64,000 bases of DNA from assembly GCA_030248295.1 (NCBI GenBank), contig JASANH010000938.1, positions 682,001 to 746,000 on the forward strand, in the 5' to 3' direction. Each line of letters opens with the position of its first letter. Position 1 is the stretch's first letter. Source of the stretch: Mesodorylaimus sp. YZB2_4. Taxonomy: Eukaryota; Nematoda; Enoplea; Dorylaimida; Dorylaimidae. The notes under the pieces are model-generated. The model was not told where the DNA came from. It did no database searches and worked only from the letters and a program-made list of their open reading frames with translations. This document shows positions 24,301 to 37,100 of this stretch, piece by piece. Both the position numbers and the translations under genes were made by a program.

Positions 24301-27064
24301 TATCGGTCAACCGATATATCGGTCGGACCTGGGTTAGGGGCTCGGCCATAGGGTCACAAATGGCACCTGCAAGGAATGGTCAAAGATCCAGTGGATATTC
24401 GACCCGGTGATAAGAAACAGCGCCTACTAATGTCGTTTGTCCGTTCCGCGCACAAACCACTTTGGTTACCGCTGGGATTTGATTGATAATTCGATTTGGA
24501 CAATATAGAACACTAAACAGTTCTGTCTGACTTACAATAGGATTATTGACTCTTTTTATTACTAGCTCCTGTAATTGAGAAGGATGCTAAAAAAAGTACT
24601 TGCTTCATCCACTTTGAGGCAGCTAGGCTTAATATATGTATTTCGCGTTAAGATTGGGATAATTATCTATGCTTGTTTCATTTATTACCGCATGCTTTCG
24701 CAAAGGCAAATTTATTTCTTGATAGTAGGAAACATGATTCATTCCAGATTTTCTCGACAAGATATCCGGTTTATGTCTACAGGAAACGACCATACTTCAA
24801 TGAGTTTAATAGCTATCTATAGCGTTATGAGTCTTAGAGGGGTTTTTCTTCAGATATGGATTTTTTCTAAGGACCTTATACATACTGTACTTATAAAAAC
24901 TACTATGTGTTGCTTTTGGGCTACCCTGACAATCGGTCATTCTTGACCACATGGCTGGGTGCAGCTTAAACTTTCCAGAATTAGTTCGCCAGTCAATCTT
25001 TACGTATGGCGCTTGTCCCGGTGTGATCTTACACTTGGAAACAACATGTTAGGATTCAATTTCGGTGCCCCCTGCACACCTTCAAATCATAACATGACTG
25101 CTTCCGTGTCTTAATCAACAACAGCGCCCTCCTAAACACAGGTCTGGTACCCCTTCCCAACAAGGAAATACGTTTAGTCCTTACCTTCTTCTACGACCTC
25201 TGCTTTACTCAATGGCAGCTCGTAGTCCCCCGTGGGCACGTTCTCCACGGCCGAGCGGTACAATATTTTCGGCTCGAAGAAAATGACTGGATTCGGATCT
25301 CGTATGGCCGCCAATAACAATCCCTTGGCTTGGATCGGTCCTCTCGGAATCACCACCTGAAGAAAGGCGGATTGCACTAAAACGGTCATGGAAAATATCA
25401 AATTACTAACCTTCAATCCAGGCGCGTGGGCAAAAAACGCTTCCGGCGATTGGGAATGATAGAGAGCACCATGTCCAACAGCACCCCACGTGGCTCGCAC
25501 TGTAAGGCGCCCACAATCGAACAAATTACCACTTCGATATCGATACTTGGCAGCCTCATTCACCAGCTATCACCAAAGAGAAGCCACCTGTTAGCTCACG
25601 TCATGTTCACGTAGAGACAGAATTACTGTACCTGATCGAAGGCGGGGAATATGTAATCACCGAATTGAACTTCGGCAATGGCAGTCGCGCCCGCACATGC
25701 CACCCCAATACCAAATCCCACAATGCCCTGCTCGCACAATGGCGTGTTGAATACTCTGTCTTTCCCTGAAAGTCACATGGGTGATTTATCGACTCATTTG
25801 AGACATCAATCTTTCGGGCAACATTGTTCCGCTTACCGTATTTTTGTTGTAAATTGAGCGTACATCGAAACACGCCCCCGAACGCCACGTCCTCACCAAA
25901 TATGACTAAGAAACATACGATGCATAGTTTGCGCAGATCGAGACTGCCCTTGTGCACGTAAGTTCATCATCAGCGACTCAAATTATGACTCCGAAGGGAC
26001 TTAGTCAGACCACAAGTCTTCGCAGAGACAATCTTCCAAACGAAGCCAATTTTTTGGCCTCGCACATCTAATATTGATTTTCATCGGTTTTATTCCGTGC
26101 AAAGAAAGAAAACGAACAAATGCCGTGAGTAATGTGTGCAGACTTCAGACGATCTAACGTTAGTTCACTTACCAGAAGACTCGTCGGTGCCCATCGCAAT
26201 ATCCATGGCATTATTTATTGCTTGGCATAAATTCATTTTCGTCGTTTCACCTGAAACAATCACAACTGCAGTTTCGATTCTCTTTTAAAAAAAGTCCATA
26301 CCACTCGTGGGAGACTGCTATTAAATAATGGCCTGCAGTGCAGTCCGTCTCAAATACAGAGCCACAGTATCAGGGCAATGCGAGAACGGACAACGGAAAA
26401 AACCTGGGGCCTAACAGGTTCATTTTGGAGAAAATTTAAAAAGCAAGCCAAATCAAAGCGTGTAAAATGCTTATTTGATTGTCACAGAACACTGGTGCAT
26501 ATTGGACACTGGCACTGTAAGTAAAACTTCAAAGAAGAGTCATCGATCAGATCCAGGAAAATAATACCAGAATAAGAGATTAAGCAAATTAGGATTAACA
26601 CGAGCAGGAACTTTGTGAGCATGCATCTGCAAGTCTGACAGCAAAGTTTCAGGTGTGGTTCATCAAGGATAGCTACCAGCTGAGAAGCATCGGCAACCAT
26701 GAGTTACCATAACACTGACACTGGCCAGGACTTTTTAGACTAAACCCACTCCCCTTTGTTCGTGAAAACTGACCTGACCTGGCGAAGGCGTCTTCACAAC
26801 TCCACAACGAACTAATACCACCCATGACCCCTACCAGTGTCCAACCTTACTGTAGGCCTACAACTTGCCAAACACGATTCCTCATTACGAAAAGCCTCCC
26901 ATTCAAGCATTGCACTTACCATACTTGTCTTGCACATCTTGAGCCTGATAGGTGAAGGCTGATGAATGCCTTACTCCTCCATTCAGTCCCAATTTCCAAC
27001 CATTTGATCCAAGTGCTCGAGAAAAGCAGCAATTAGCCAGCTGCCTCGCACATTTCTGCAGCAT
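21318..27064 (-). CDS. BCKDHB: branched-chain 2-oxoacid dehydrogenase E1 subunit beta, mitochondrial
   Basis: Nine coding exons (27064-26920, 26250-26173, 25905-25837, 25765-25632, 25566-25411, 25356-25185, 22460-22312, 21603-21517, 21458-21318) splice to an exact 376-residue frame. The first 40 residues are basic, Cys- and Ser-rich and lack acids, as in a mitochondrial targeting peptide. Family landmarks follow: [117 protein letters not shown] and [20 protein letters not shown]. These residues separate it from pyruvate dehydrogenase beta. With E1 alpha it decarboxylates the keto acids of Leu, Ile and Val. The 2.7-kb intron before exon 7 and the 0.7-kb intron after it contain mobile elements. 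PAXBP1 lies upstream on the same strand, 337 bases away. Confidence 0.97.
21709..21992. mobile_element. 284-bp MITE with perfect 16-bp terminal inverted repeats
   Basis: The left end CAGGGTTCATACAAGG (21709-21724) is the exact reverse complement of the right end (21977-21992). The flanks read TA on both sides, which could be a TA target duplication as in Tc1/mariner elements. The flanking 8-mers do not match, so a hAT origin (suggested by the CAGGG start) is not confirmed. The interior repeats TTTTCCCTGATTT-like units. There is no transposase. It lies in the intron between BCKDHB coding exons 7 and 8. Confidence 0.85.
22706..24332. mobile_element. 1.63-kb non-autonomous hAT-like transposon with 8-bp target duplication
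   Basis: The ends are inverted repeats: CCAGGTCCGACCGATA at 22706-22721, matched perfectly (16 bp) by the reverse complement at 24317-24332. Both sides are flanked by the identical 8-mer GTTAGGGG (22698-22705 and 24333-24340), the size that hAT transposases generate. Sub-terminal CCGATAA/TTATCGG units are repeated at both ends. No open frame in the 1.6 kb resembles a transposase, so it must depend on one supplied elsewhere. It sits in the largest BCKDHB intron and contains a nested SINE at about 23.5 kb. The perfect ends and target duplication suggest a fairly recent insertion. Confidence 0.92.
23508..23660 (+). repeat. tRNA-derived SINE nested in the hAT-like element
   Basis: The head contains a tRNA-Leu/Ser-like D arm and box A (TGGCCTAGCGGGTTAAGGC). 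A box B (GGGTTCGACTCCC) follows with a perfect 5-bp T stem. The expected acceptor stem and anticodon arm do not form cleanly, so it is not a functional tRNA. A non-tRNA body of about 70 bp follows, ending near GGATAAAG. A short TGACA tandem array (about four units) at 23665-23683 adjoins the 3' end. Confidence 0.75.
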
Positions 27065-27401
27065 CGTCTTTACTTTTTAATTCAGGCACAAATCTTCTCA
27101 CGCAGCCGATAACAATGCACTCAAAGAATAAATAAATATCCAAATATGGACAGCTCCACCCGGAAGCCGACGACGTGCCTAATGGCCTTCACAATGCAAA
27201 ACGTGGAAACCACATGTCGCACACATTCCATAAAAACACACACTCACTCCAAATGGCGGGAAATATAAATTTGGGAATTTTCCTGCTGCGAGCGAACGCG
27301 CCCAAATGCATCATCAATTTTATTATCAGGCTATACAATTACAATGCTTGAACAAATCACAACAAACCACTTCATAAAACCACCAAACACGGTCCATCTA
27401 G

Positions 27402-30400
27402 TTACTTGACCCGGTACTTCTGTGACAGCGTCTCAGCTTGTTTCCATGCTCTTAGCTTTATAAGCAGACGATAAATCTCCTTCGTCGCGTCTCTGAAACA
27501 GAAGCAACTCTTACTCAATGAAACTAAAGTAGGCTGAGCATGGCGCCTGTTACCTGACACTGCCCTTCTCGGCGATCCTGTTTCCATTCAATTCATCAGC
27601 AACGCGAACCAGCATTTTGCACAGCGGTTCAGTCTGGGGCAGTGATTCGCCCTCCTTCAAACCCGAAAACCACGACAATGGAAGAGCGTTACAAACCTGC
27701 AGTAAAACAAGTCTTCCCATGGGCAACAAAAATCCTACACATCTTCAGTCAGGGAGCGTAGGAGGCATGTCTTCCATCTACCTCCTTCACCCACGATCAG
27801 ATGCTTACCGCTTTGCACTTGGTCAGCGTCGTCATATCCACCACTCCGCCGCACTGCAGTCCCAAAATCACATGACGATTTATAACGCCGTCAAACACCA
27901 ATTCTTGAACCTCCTTGTCAGAAAATACACCACTCCAACTGCACATGTTCTGTATAACCTGAACGAACGAGCGATCAAAGATGTTTCGTCGCCAGGACCA
28001 GTATTTCTTGACCTACTTTAAGCGAGAACCAAAACTGCCGATCCAAGAATTGAGCAGCACCAGTTGCCTTGTTCTCCACCGCACTGAAGAAACAAAACAC
28101 GTCTTCACTTACCCAGTCATGCAAAGATACTTTAAAAATACTCCTTTGAATAAATAGGCGTGAACAGGTCGTCGTCCAAGCTTTGCTTAATGCGATTTCG
28201 AACAGCTTCTCGCAACAGCTTAAATTGTTTTCCACTTTCACTTGTTTTAGGATGGTCTCGAATCAGCGACATCATCAAGGCAACGAGATTTGACGATTGC
28301 GATAAAGATGCGGGGTCCCAAACGCGCTCGACCAGTTCTTAAATACCCAACAGTGTAAGACCGATGCTGGATGAACCAAGCACCACTAGCACCTACCTTT
28401 TACTCTGGGTAACACGGCAGCATCGACAACGGGGTAAGCCAATTCTAATTCATCCTCATCTCCGAATCTTTCACGTTGAGATTTCTCCGTAGCATCTAAC
28501 GCTGCGTACCATGGCATCGATTTCAAAGGAGCAAAGCCAGCCTGAAACGTTTCTGCAAGTCATACATAAGGAATCATACCAGAAACGAGACACTTACCTC
28601 TAATGGATTCCAAGCAAACGTCTGCCAGTGAATCAAAGGGGTTAGCAGCTTTGGCAAGCAGAATACGATGTAAGCCTGGTCGAACGAGTCCTTATACAGT
28701 TTCCGCCATTCCATGAAACGACCGACGATCTCCTCCACTAAACAGAATTCTTCGACAGTGTCTTTGAATATCTCAGATATATCAGCGGCAAGCTTTTCTA
28801 AAGAAACGTTATTGTCGGTCACGAAAGAAATGCAAAATAAAAAAAACCGCTCACCCTTCTGGTTAGTAAAATTGACGATTCTGCTGGGCGCTTCTTCATC
28901 ATCGCTCGACATACCCTCATGATGGCCCAAGCTAGCGAGGGTCTTTTCTCTTCCTTGGCGTCTCCGAGTTCTACAAAAAGGGAAATGACGGCCATTCGTT
29001 TCTACAAACTGACACGCACAATGTACGCACCTTCTGGCTTCCCGTTCGGCTGCCCGCATCATTCGGTCGCTATCCTGTTGCAATAACTGCATCTTGCCTA
29101 AAACGAAGCAGTCAACCAGTACATCACTCCCGACGACCACACGAACAAACCTGACGAAGCCGCAGAGCACTCCTCGTATTGGTCTTTTACATCTTGCTGT
29201 CGGCGTCTGATCAGAAAATTAGCGCGCCCTGCCCACAATTCCATCATCTTGCTCGTCAACTGTTCGATCAGCGGCACCTGAACACAGAAATCGAACATAT
29301 CATTTCACGCTTAGTTGATCAGAAAACCCATACCAGCCCCGCGTCAAGGATGAACGTGTACCTTTTCATTAAAACAATCCAACAAGTCCCTGACATACGT
29401 TCTCATTTCCTGATAAAACTGATGCTGCGATGTTAGCAGCGGCACCGAATCTTCCAGTTTCATCATCGACGTCTCGTTTTCCGTCAAAAAATCTCGTACC
29501 TTGTCCCGTTCCAATAAATGTGAGCTGTGCATAGCCTGCTGATCAGATTTCCTAAAAGAAAACTCGCTTTAAAAAACTAGGCACGGCTCCAAATCAGAAA
29601 AATCGAACCTCTTTTCCAGCCTCGCTCTTATGTCTTCGAATGTGATAACGGCTTCAGATGGCTGCGGACCGCCTCCAACTTTTGGCAGTGCAGCCGAACG
29701 TTGCGTTTCTCGACTACCCGCTTTGGTTACAATCACGACTTCCTCGTCGTCGTCAACGCCCAAATCCATATCGATCTCCATCGGCTGCGGTTCTTTTATT
29801 TCCTTGATAACTGCGGGATCAATAGCTCGCTCGTAATCATCATAAACGGAATAACGATTGTCTACTTTCGAGCCGTAACTCGATGCCAGATATTCTTGAC
29901 CGAAGTAATTCATCTAAACACCACAAGATCATTACACCACGCTCATGTTATAACGCACAACGCCATCTAAACCGGTGCGTTCTAACAATACCTGATTTCT
30001 GGACACTCCTTTTCGAATCTGCTCTTTCTCCCATCGTTCCAATTCGTCATCTTTCTCCTCGTCACTGTCTAAAACAGAGTTATCTCCGCTTTCTAATGGT
30101 AAGTGAGACACAGGAGTCAATACTGCTCTTACCTCCTTGCTCCACACGTAAGAATTCTGCTTCAACTTGCCTCCGCTCTTCCTCGTCTTCGTCACGGTGT
30201 CTGGAGTAGAACCGCCCTCCTTCCTCACCGCTGTCCGAATTCTCGTTATCGTCGTCCTCGCGGACCAACCTGGATTTCTCCTGTTTGTACTTCTGCGTAT
30301 CGTCCACCTTCTTGAGTGGCACGTAAGTGCCTGGGGTCTCCGAAGTGCCCATTTCGCGAGCCATTTGTCTCTGTTTACGAGCTAAATGGATCAGACTCGC

Positions 30401-31381
30401 ATCGGGAATTGCCCCACCTAAACGAAGACAATCACCAGTCACTGATTTATTAAAAATGCTAAACTGAGCAACCTTACTTGTCAATACTTCCTTAAACTTC
30501 CCCATCATGGGGTCAGAAGAATCATCTTCATCATCAACATTTTCTGCATCCCGGCCGGACAAAATCGTGGGAGAATCGTCAACTTCTTTCTAAAAGGACT
30601 ACATGATATTTCATATTGCATGGAGTTTGTCAGCTATACTTACTTTTTTCTCGCCGAAACTGCCCACTTGCTTGATGATAAAAACGTCTTCGCTGCTCTT
30701 TTGCGCAGAACTTTTAGTGCTATCACGTAATCCTCCTAATTTGAATGACTTTTCATTCTTCTCAGAAGTTTTAGCAACCCGTTGACGCGCTCGCTCTATG
30801 TTTCTGCTCGCCGTAGATTTTCGGACTTGAAAAACTTCTTCCTCTGGTAATCAATACGTAAATTAGTTTACAAACAGTTCATGAGCACCATGGCCCTGTG
30901 GCCTAAAAAATTTCCCCAGCTAATGTACAGACAGGCAAAAAATTATGCAGACAAACGCCCCAAAAAGCTAACTCCTCTCTTCGACAGGTAGCTTCGTCGT
31001 AGCCAAGAAGCTCGTGAAACAATGCCTTACAACGGGTCCAGATTTTAGTTTCTCTTGTGACTTGGCCCGTCCAGCTTAAGCTCTTAGGAAACTGGGCTGA
31101 AAAGAGTCTTCCCGCGACAATAAAACACTAAGGTAAGGAAAGAATTAGGTCTCTGGTTTACCTTCATCATCTCCGAAACTCAGAAGACTGCTTGTGCTGG
31201 GCACTGATTTCGTCATGCCACCACCGCTAGTATCTGTGGTCTTTCTCTGTTCCTTAAATTCCTTCAACGAAGCGCTGCCATTCGACCCTCGGCTCTCGCT
31301 GTCGCTCCGGATATTGCCATTTTCTTCTTCGTCGTCACTTTGCTTCTTTCGAATATTTCTTGTCTGTCGTTTCTTGAACAT
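27402..31381 (-). CDS. PAXBP1: PAX3/7-binding protein 1-like (GCFC family) nuclear factor
   Basis: A multi-exon gene; the first coding exon is 31381-31162 and the stop lies at 27402. Splice sites such as those at about 31161, 30845 and 30640 join successive conserved blocks. In order these are: a basic start MFKKRQTRNIRKK with an acidic Ser stretch; SLLSFGDDEG; VFQVRKS; IPDASLIHLARKQRQMAREMG; RLVREDDDNENSDSGEE; RWEKEQIRKG; EMRTYVRDLLDCFNEKVPLIEQL; GLSSDDEEAPSRIVNF; YIVFCLPKLLTPLIHWQTFAWNPLE; and a C-terminal GCFC region with YPVVDAAVLPRV and DDDLFTPIY. This order matches PAXBP1. GCFC proteins work in the nucleus; PAXBP1 links PAX3/7 to histone methylation and is also associated with RNA processing. 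GCFC2 is the alternative name, but the extent of the N-terminal match favours PAXBP1. Confidence 0.9.
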
Positions 31382-32050
31382 TCTACAATTCTTGAAATCT
31401 CGCGGGTCAAAATTTTCTCGAGAAAGGTTTGAATCGGTTTAGACCTTTGAAACCATTTTTATCTAAATTCTCCACTGGACAATTTCTACCTAGTTCTCTT
31501 TTTATTTCATTTTCATTTTTCGTTTTTCCTTGGCGGTTCTAGCGCGCACACATCCGCGTGCCATAAAGAGTTTGCTGATCTGCAGGTACCTAAGCATTCA
31601 AATTTAAAGATGTGTTTCGAAAATGATATTTTACAATTAGTGGGCGCCCCACGTTTCGGTTTCTAATCTGTGTGCGTGGCCGTGGTTTTCTCACTAGGCG
31701 GGGATGCGATGTTTTTCAGCAGAATGTTTTCTTGAAGGAAGACGGACTCGAAGCCCCGTAAAAGCGCGATCGCACTCTGCAATTGACGTGAGCGCAAAAA
31801 ATGTTTTTTGAACATGATTCAAATAATACTCTTACTCAAATAAGAAGAAGAAGAAGACGTTCTGCGGGAGGAGCGACGTGCAAAAAAGACGCGCGCAGAG
31901 TCCCCTTTCACCAGTCCTCCAACTGCCATCCACATCCTGTCTGACGAGGAGAACGACGAAACTACGAGCACCTGCTGTGCTTGATGTCATCACAGCAGTT
32001 AGATGGTGGCCAGTGGTCAGTAGCCTTTAATTTTCTCTACGTGTTGGTCC
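31382..32050. promoter_or_regulatory. probable upstream region of PAXBP1
   Basis: About 670 bases separate the PAXBP1 start codon (minus strand) from the duplicated exon block on the plus strand. It includes a (GAA)n-like purine stretch near 31845. I can assign no specific element, so the promoter role rests only on position. Confidence 0.35.
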
Positions 32051-32395
32051 CGTGTGGTTGTGTCTCGCTGGCGTCTGGGAACCTGACCGAACCCAAAATG
32101 GCGGCTCCAGACGCTGATACCGCCCCGCCAGCTGAAGAGAAGAAAGAGGAGGTGAAGGATTCGGGGCCTCAGTTCCAAGCCCCCCAAGTCGACTTTGGAG
32201 GTAGCGACATCAGCAAACTGTCGTCCGATGTGCAGCGCAAGATCCAGGAGAGCTTGCAAGAAGCCAAGACGGCCCTGACCGACTTCAGCGGCAGCGTCGG
32301 CGGCGAAGCCATCTGGTTCCTGCACGAGGTAAGTCCTGATTCGGGTTCGCTTTCACAGACGAAATGATCGCTTTCGTTTCAGAGCAACATGTGGG
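32051..32395 (+). pseudogene. truncated inverted duplicate of the 7.2-8.2 kb membrane-protein gene
   Basis: Homology covers the 5' leader from about 32051, the whole first coding exon (32098-32328, 77 codons), the 54-bp intron (32329-32382) and the first 13 bases of exon 2, then stops abruptly at 32395. The exon differs from its source at nine of 231 positions: six synonymous, and three replacements (D to E, P to S, S to W). The intron has changed far more than the exon. Read as a gene it would encode 77 residues plus a novel 16-residue tail ending at a TAG, with all membrane segments missing. The retained intron shows that it arose by DNA duplication, not retroposition. It may be dead, or its exon may still be used (see the findings). 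Confidence 0.88.
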
Positions 32396-34161
32396 TAATT
32401 TTTCCGCTTTCGACGACAACCTTGGCTTCATAGCATGCAATATTAATCATACTGTACATGTATGTACTGTGTATGTTGCTCTGATAAGCGATCGTATAAT
32501 TATACTCAACTTGTACAATAGCAAGGGCCGTGATTGACTCGAAATTCTTGTCGATATAAGACTTCTGCGCCATTTTCTCGAAACTACAATAGGGACAAGG
32601 CGGATGGTTCTTCTTCGCCAAACTTCAATCATAGCGGCGGAAAATCCGATTCCAATCAGAGGAGCACATCAGCACTGTGCTCGTCTAAAACTGCCCAGTC
32701 GCAGTTGCTCCATCACGAAATTATGAGCATGGAGAAGTTGATATCGGACAAGGACGGTGCCCCACCTAAACTTGGATTCTTCCTGAATAAAGGAAAGAGA
32801 ACAGAAAGAAAGCTGTCCGTCGAAAAAGTACCAGAATTGGGAATTAGAATAGTCTGAGTAAGATCAAGGAAGACATTCACACGTGAGGACAATGTTGTGC
32901 AATGTTCGATTGGTCAGCGCAGAAGTGGCAATAGGGAGCCATCCGTGGAGCCGACAGGTCCCTGACCGATGGATGTGCTAATGTAGGCATTGCAGGGATT
33001 GTGTTCTTTGTGAATAGGGACGGTGCAATTAGCGAATGTCGACCAGGATAGTCGCCCCGTAAGCAACCAAGTTAGCTGCTCGCTGGGACCAGATCGGGAG
33101 CGCATTATTCGTTTTAAAATCCCGGCGGATCTCCTTCCATGTCAGTGAATCTGTCTCGTCGACTTTGTCCAATTGCCTTAGTGTTTCTAGGTTTTGTGAT
33201 TAGACCCTAACCGGCTTCTAATGCGTGCAGCGGACATAGGCGTACTCGGAACTCATTAATTTCATTGATTAGTCTGTCGAACATTGGAAACTAGATCCGT
33301 CTAGTATTCCTTTCGTTGACGGGTTGTGCGGACTGTAGATGAGACTCGTGGGATGTTTTCTCGCCCCGAGCTCTCAACCTTCCAAGCAGCCTGCTCAAAA
33401 AGGGCCATCTTTCCGCTTCTCGTTATTGGCTTTATTGTTTTCAGAGCCCGCTCTCGTAACCATGCGTACATTTACGAGTCCCATGCCGTCATCACACGCT
33501 GCCGTTATGAGCTCAATTCCGAAGTCTATAATCTCCTCCGAGTCGTATTGACTAGAGATTGCCTAAGCCAAGATTTAGCACTGATTTTTTCAGAGGGGGC
33601 CCGCATCGACAAGCATGAACACACGATTACGCCCTCGCTGCACTGATTTATGTTTCAGGCGTGCATTGGCGTACCTGTATTACAGGTTCCGCCCGCAGCG
33701 AGGGAACCAGCTCGAGCCAAGTCCGAACGAGCACGAGAACGTCGAAAATTGGTAGGCGTCCCGCTGCGTTGATTCGCCTAGAATCCCGTCAACTTCAGAA
33801 GTCTTTAAAAAGCATTGACATTCGGCGAGCGCCTGTTCAACTTTGTCCCACATTTCGGCTGAAGACGAGCAGCTTTTGGACGGAAGGAAATAGTTTATAA
33901 TAGTGACTTAACGAACGGTGCTGAGACGCGTCAGTTGGCCCATGCCTTGGCTGTCTGCTTGGAAGGTTAGAATAGTTTTGACCGCGCACCTTCCACTCAA
34001 TTCGGTGAGAGACGCTGCCGCAAAAACGTTGCGCCTTCACTAACCCCACTTCCAACGTGTCCCACCACCATCGCCCTCAGCATTGGCGGGTGAGGACCGG
34101 CAAAAAGATTGTGATTTTAAATTTCTCACGTCTTTGACTTGGGTCCGCCTTCATGAGGACC
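32396..34161. other. region between the duplicate and PDE8, no confirmed gene
   Basis: A plus-strand frame at 32534-32857 (107 codons) ends in a charged stretch (SMEKLISDKDGAPPKLGFF). It looks mildly protein-like, but I see no domain and no splice partner. The remainder has only short frames. The PDE8 promoter and leader probably lie in the last few hundred bases. Confidence 0.4.
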
Positions 34162-37100
34162 ATGGGGAACGGGTGTTGTGGCCTACTGCGCACTTCGGGA
34201 TCAACAAGACCTCGTACCAAAACTAATGGAAATCAAGATTACAGCTATACAGTAAGCATGGTGTAACGAGTTTTCTTTCAGCTGTTCTGTCATCTCCGCT
34301 TTTTGTCTTCGCCTGTCACTCAGGCCCACAGTATTTTGGGCGTAGTATGTGATGGCTGTCATCGTTGTCTCGTGATCCCTTTGAGATGTTTGACAGCTAC
34401 ACGAGATCCTGGATGTTTAGGTGCCAGGGGTTGGTGGCTGGGTTTGTCCATGATGTCATTAGTAGCAGGCCACAGTGACAATGAGCACCTGTCGATCACG
34501 TCACAACCAGCGAAGCGGAAGCGAGGCGGGCGTCAAAAGTTTATATCAAACTGGAATAATAGGCACTAGTTAGAACGAGTTGGGCAGCCGAGCGTAGCCT
34601 TGACCACCCACGCGAGCTTATCTCAATTGCAAAGGACTCCAATGGTGCGATATGCTCCATCATGTTGTCCTCAGAGCAGTTGCACGCTAGCACTGGGCCG
34701 TGGCTCAACTCCATTATGCCCACTCGTATCATTCGAAGCCTCCTTTGAGTTAGGGCTAGTCAAGCTCATTAGGGCAGTCGATGCGAAAATGCCATAAGCA
34801 CATTTCTAAGACACCAGCATAAACGAATAGATTTCCAATGCTCCTGTTTCCACCCTTCGATGGGCCAGCCCCTTTGACAGGCATCGTTCTATTTTTCAGC
34901 GCCACAAAAATATAACGGCACCCTAGACCAATGTTTCCTCGAGGGCTGTGCCCTTTACGGACTGAGTTAGGTCTTACAGACGAATGCCAGACTCACGAAC
35001 TTCCTCCTGGCCAAATTTAGAACCAATTTAGATCTCTGTTATGCAAGTTTAAAACTGGTGCACTGTTGGTGGAGTAACCTTGCGAGCAAGGGGGTCACAG
35101 TCTCGACTGACCTTGTTTTCCACAGTCCTTTCCCAGGCTAATGGCGCAGCACTGTCCCCGATGAGAACTGTTCTGATTGTGAGTGGGCCTCATTAGGACG
35201 AATTCTAGTGGCATTGCGAGTACTTATCAGAGGACGCTGCGGGCCTCGCTGCTGTTTCCAGCCTAGTTTCGATAAGCAGCTTATCTTGGCCAAAGTGCGT
35301 CAACAAGCGCAGTTCTTGGAGTGTCATCGTGCTGGGGTTTGCTGGCTGAGGCAAGGGAGGACTATTCGGTCGCGTCGCCCCCTCCCCCCCAAACATCCAA
35401 GCTACAAAACTGCCCAGCTCGCTCGTCAGCCCTTTGAGAATCGAAAAGATTCTGAGCATTCCTGGTCGCTTCGGCGGTCTTCTTCCCTTACTTCCGCCCT
35501 CGCATCGAATACGAGCGCGCTTCTCCGACACCGCCCTCTTTCAAGAAAACGCAGCTGCCACAAGGGAGAGCTTGGCGAGGACTTTCTAGTCCTTTTTCGT
35601 CACAATTTTGCCGCGGCAGCGCTGGCTTTTTCCTCTCTACTCTGAATGCTAACAGACGACGGCTACTTTCTCGCTCCCGCCTTTCGGTGAATCCATTACG
35701 CACTGTACCGGCTGGGCGTCCGACGAGGTCTTGAAAGGGTGCGGACGAGACCTATTGTGATGTAGTGGACGCATGTATTGGACGGAGAGCTTGTTACCCG
35801 TTTGGGAGCCGACACTCCTCGTTTACCCGGCCTTATCAGCCCACTCCGGCGAGCCAATGCATTGTTGGAGTTGGCACTCTCCAGCAGAGACCATTGCTGC
35901 GGTCGAGAATGTGAGTTGTTGTTACCTATGGCCTGTGAAAAATGTTCCACGTGCGTCATATTCGGTGGAAGCTCGATAACACGTTCTTACGCTTTGTGCT
36001 ACTTTTTTCTCTTTTCGCATCTCTGCTGTGATCGATGAGTGCAACCGGTTCGCTTTATCTTTCAACGTGCCCGCTAGACTACGCTAGAGTTTTACGTGGT
36101 CGGCTTTCGTTTCAGTGAGCCAATCGAACATGGTAGGAGTCTACTTTTACACTTACGCGTGGTTTTCACCAGTCCCTATATGGCTATAGATGGCGTCATG
36201 GAAACCTCGCGCACGCCACGCTGCGCTTTCCGCCATTTCACGCACCTACCATCCACACCTCCCAGACTCGTTCCTACACCCTCTCCCTTTTCTGGAGTTG
36301 CCTTTTTCGCAATCGGTGGGGCCAGCTTACACCGATTTACTGCACGCATCCATCATTGGGTGTGTAACAGCCAAGGAGAAAAGCTGTTTCGCCCAATCCT
36401 CCAGTCCAGCTGGCACGTACATCTCGTTGTGGTTCAAGCGAATTAGGAGCTAGCGTGCCTGTTACTTCTCTCCTTCCATAGCTGGAAGCCGACAAAGCTG
36501 GTCATCTGCTGCTCGGCTACGACTAGTCGCAAAGTTGTCACACAGACTTTGCGACGGCATTTTATCATTCTTTGGAAAGATAAGAAGAGAAGGCACAGTC
36601 GGAAGAATGTGGGCACACATACGACGCCAAGCCGCGGAGCCGCGTAGAAAACATGCTCATTACGTCGTAGGTTGTTTTATCTTTCATTCTTCACACCAGA
36701 GTACAAGAGAACCCGGTTTCCTCTTCACTGCACCACTTTCTCATGAAAACCTGTTCCTCCAATACGACATGACTTGTTTTTGTCTAACATTTGGAAGTGG
36801 AGAGTGCTTGGTCGAATCGGTACTCTCCTCTCACCTCGCTCTCGCTCCCCACAAAATCTTCTCGATGTACGTTTTTGTTGTTTCTCGCTGTCGACCAGAT
36901 TCAACGGGTCTCATTTTCCCATCGACCTCTGCCTTTGAGTCTTCAGCTTTTTGGTTTTTTGACACTTCCTCTCGGTGTGCTCTCTCTTTTCAGCGGGGGT
37001 CGGTGGTCGGACTTATCAGAATCATGCGGGCCAAGAACGGGCCTAACTCCCTATTCTTGTCCGAGCGAGCTAATATCTGCTCTTCACGCCTGGTCCTTAT

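Noticed and set aside
24575..24946. 123-codon frame in the large BCKDHB intron
   Set aside because: AT-rich, hydrophobic by composition, no domain and no splice partner; not part of the hAT-like element.
35208..35645. 145-codon frame and others in PDE8 intron 1
   Set aside because: No domain or codon pattern; the flanking PDE8 exons join in phase without them.
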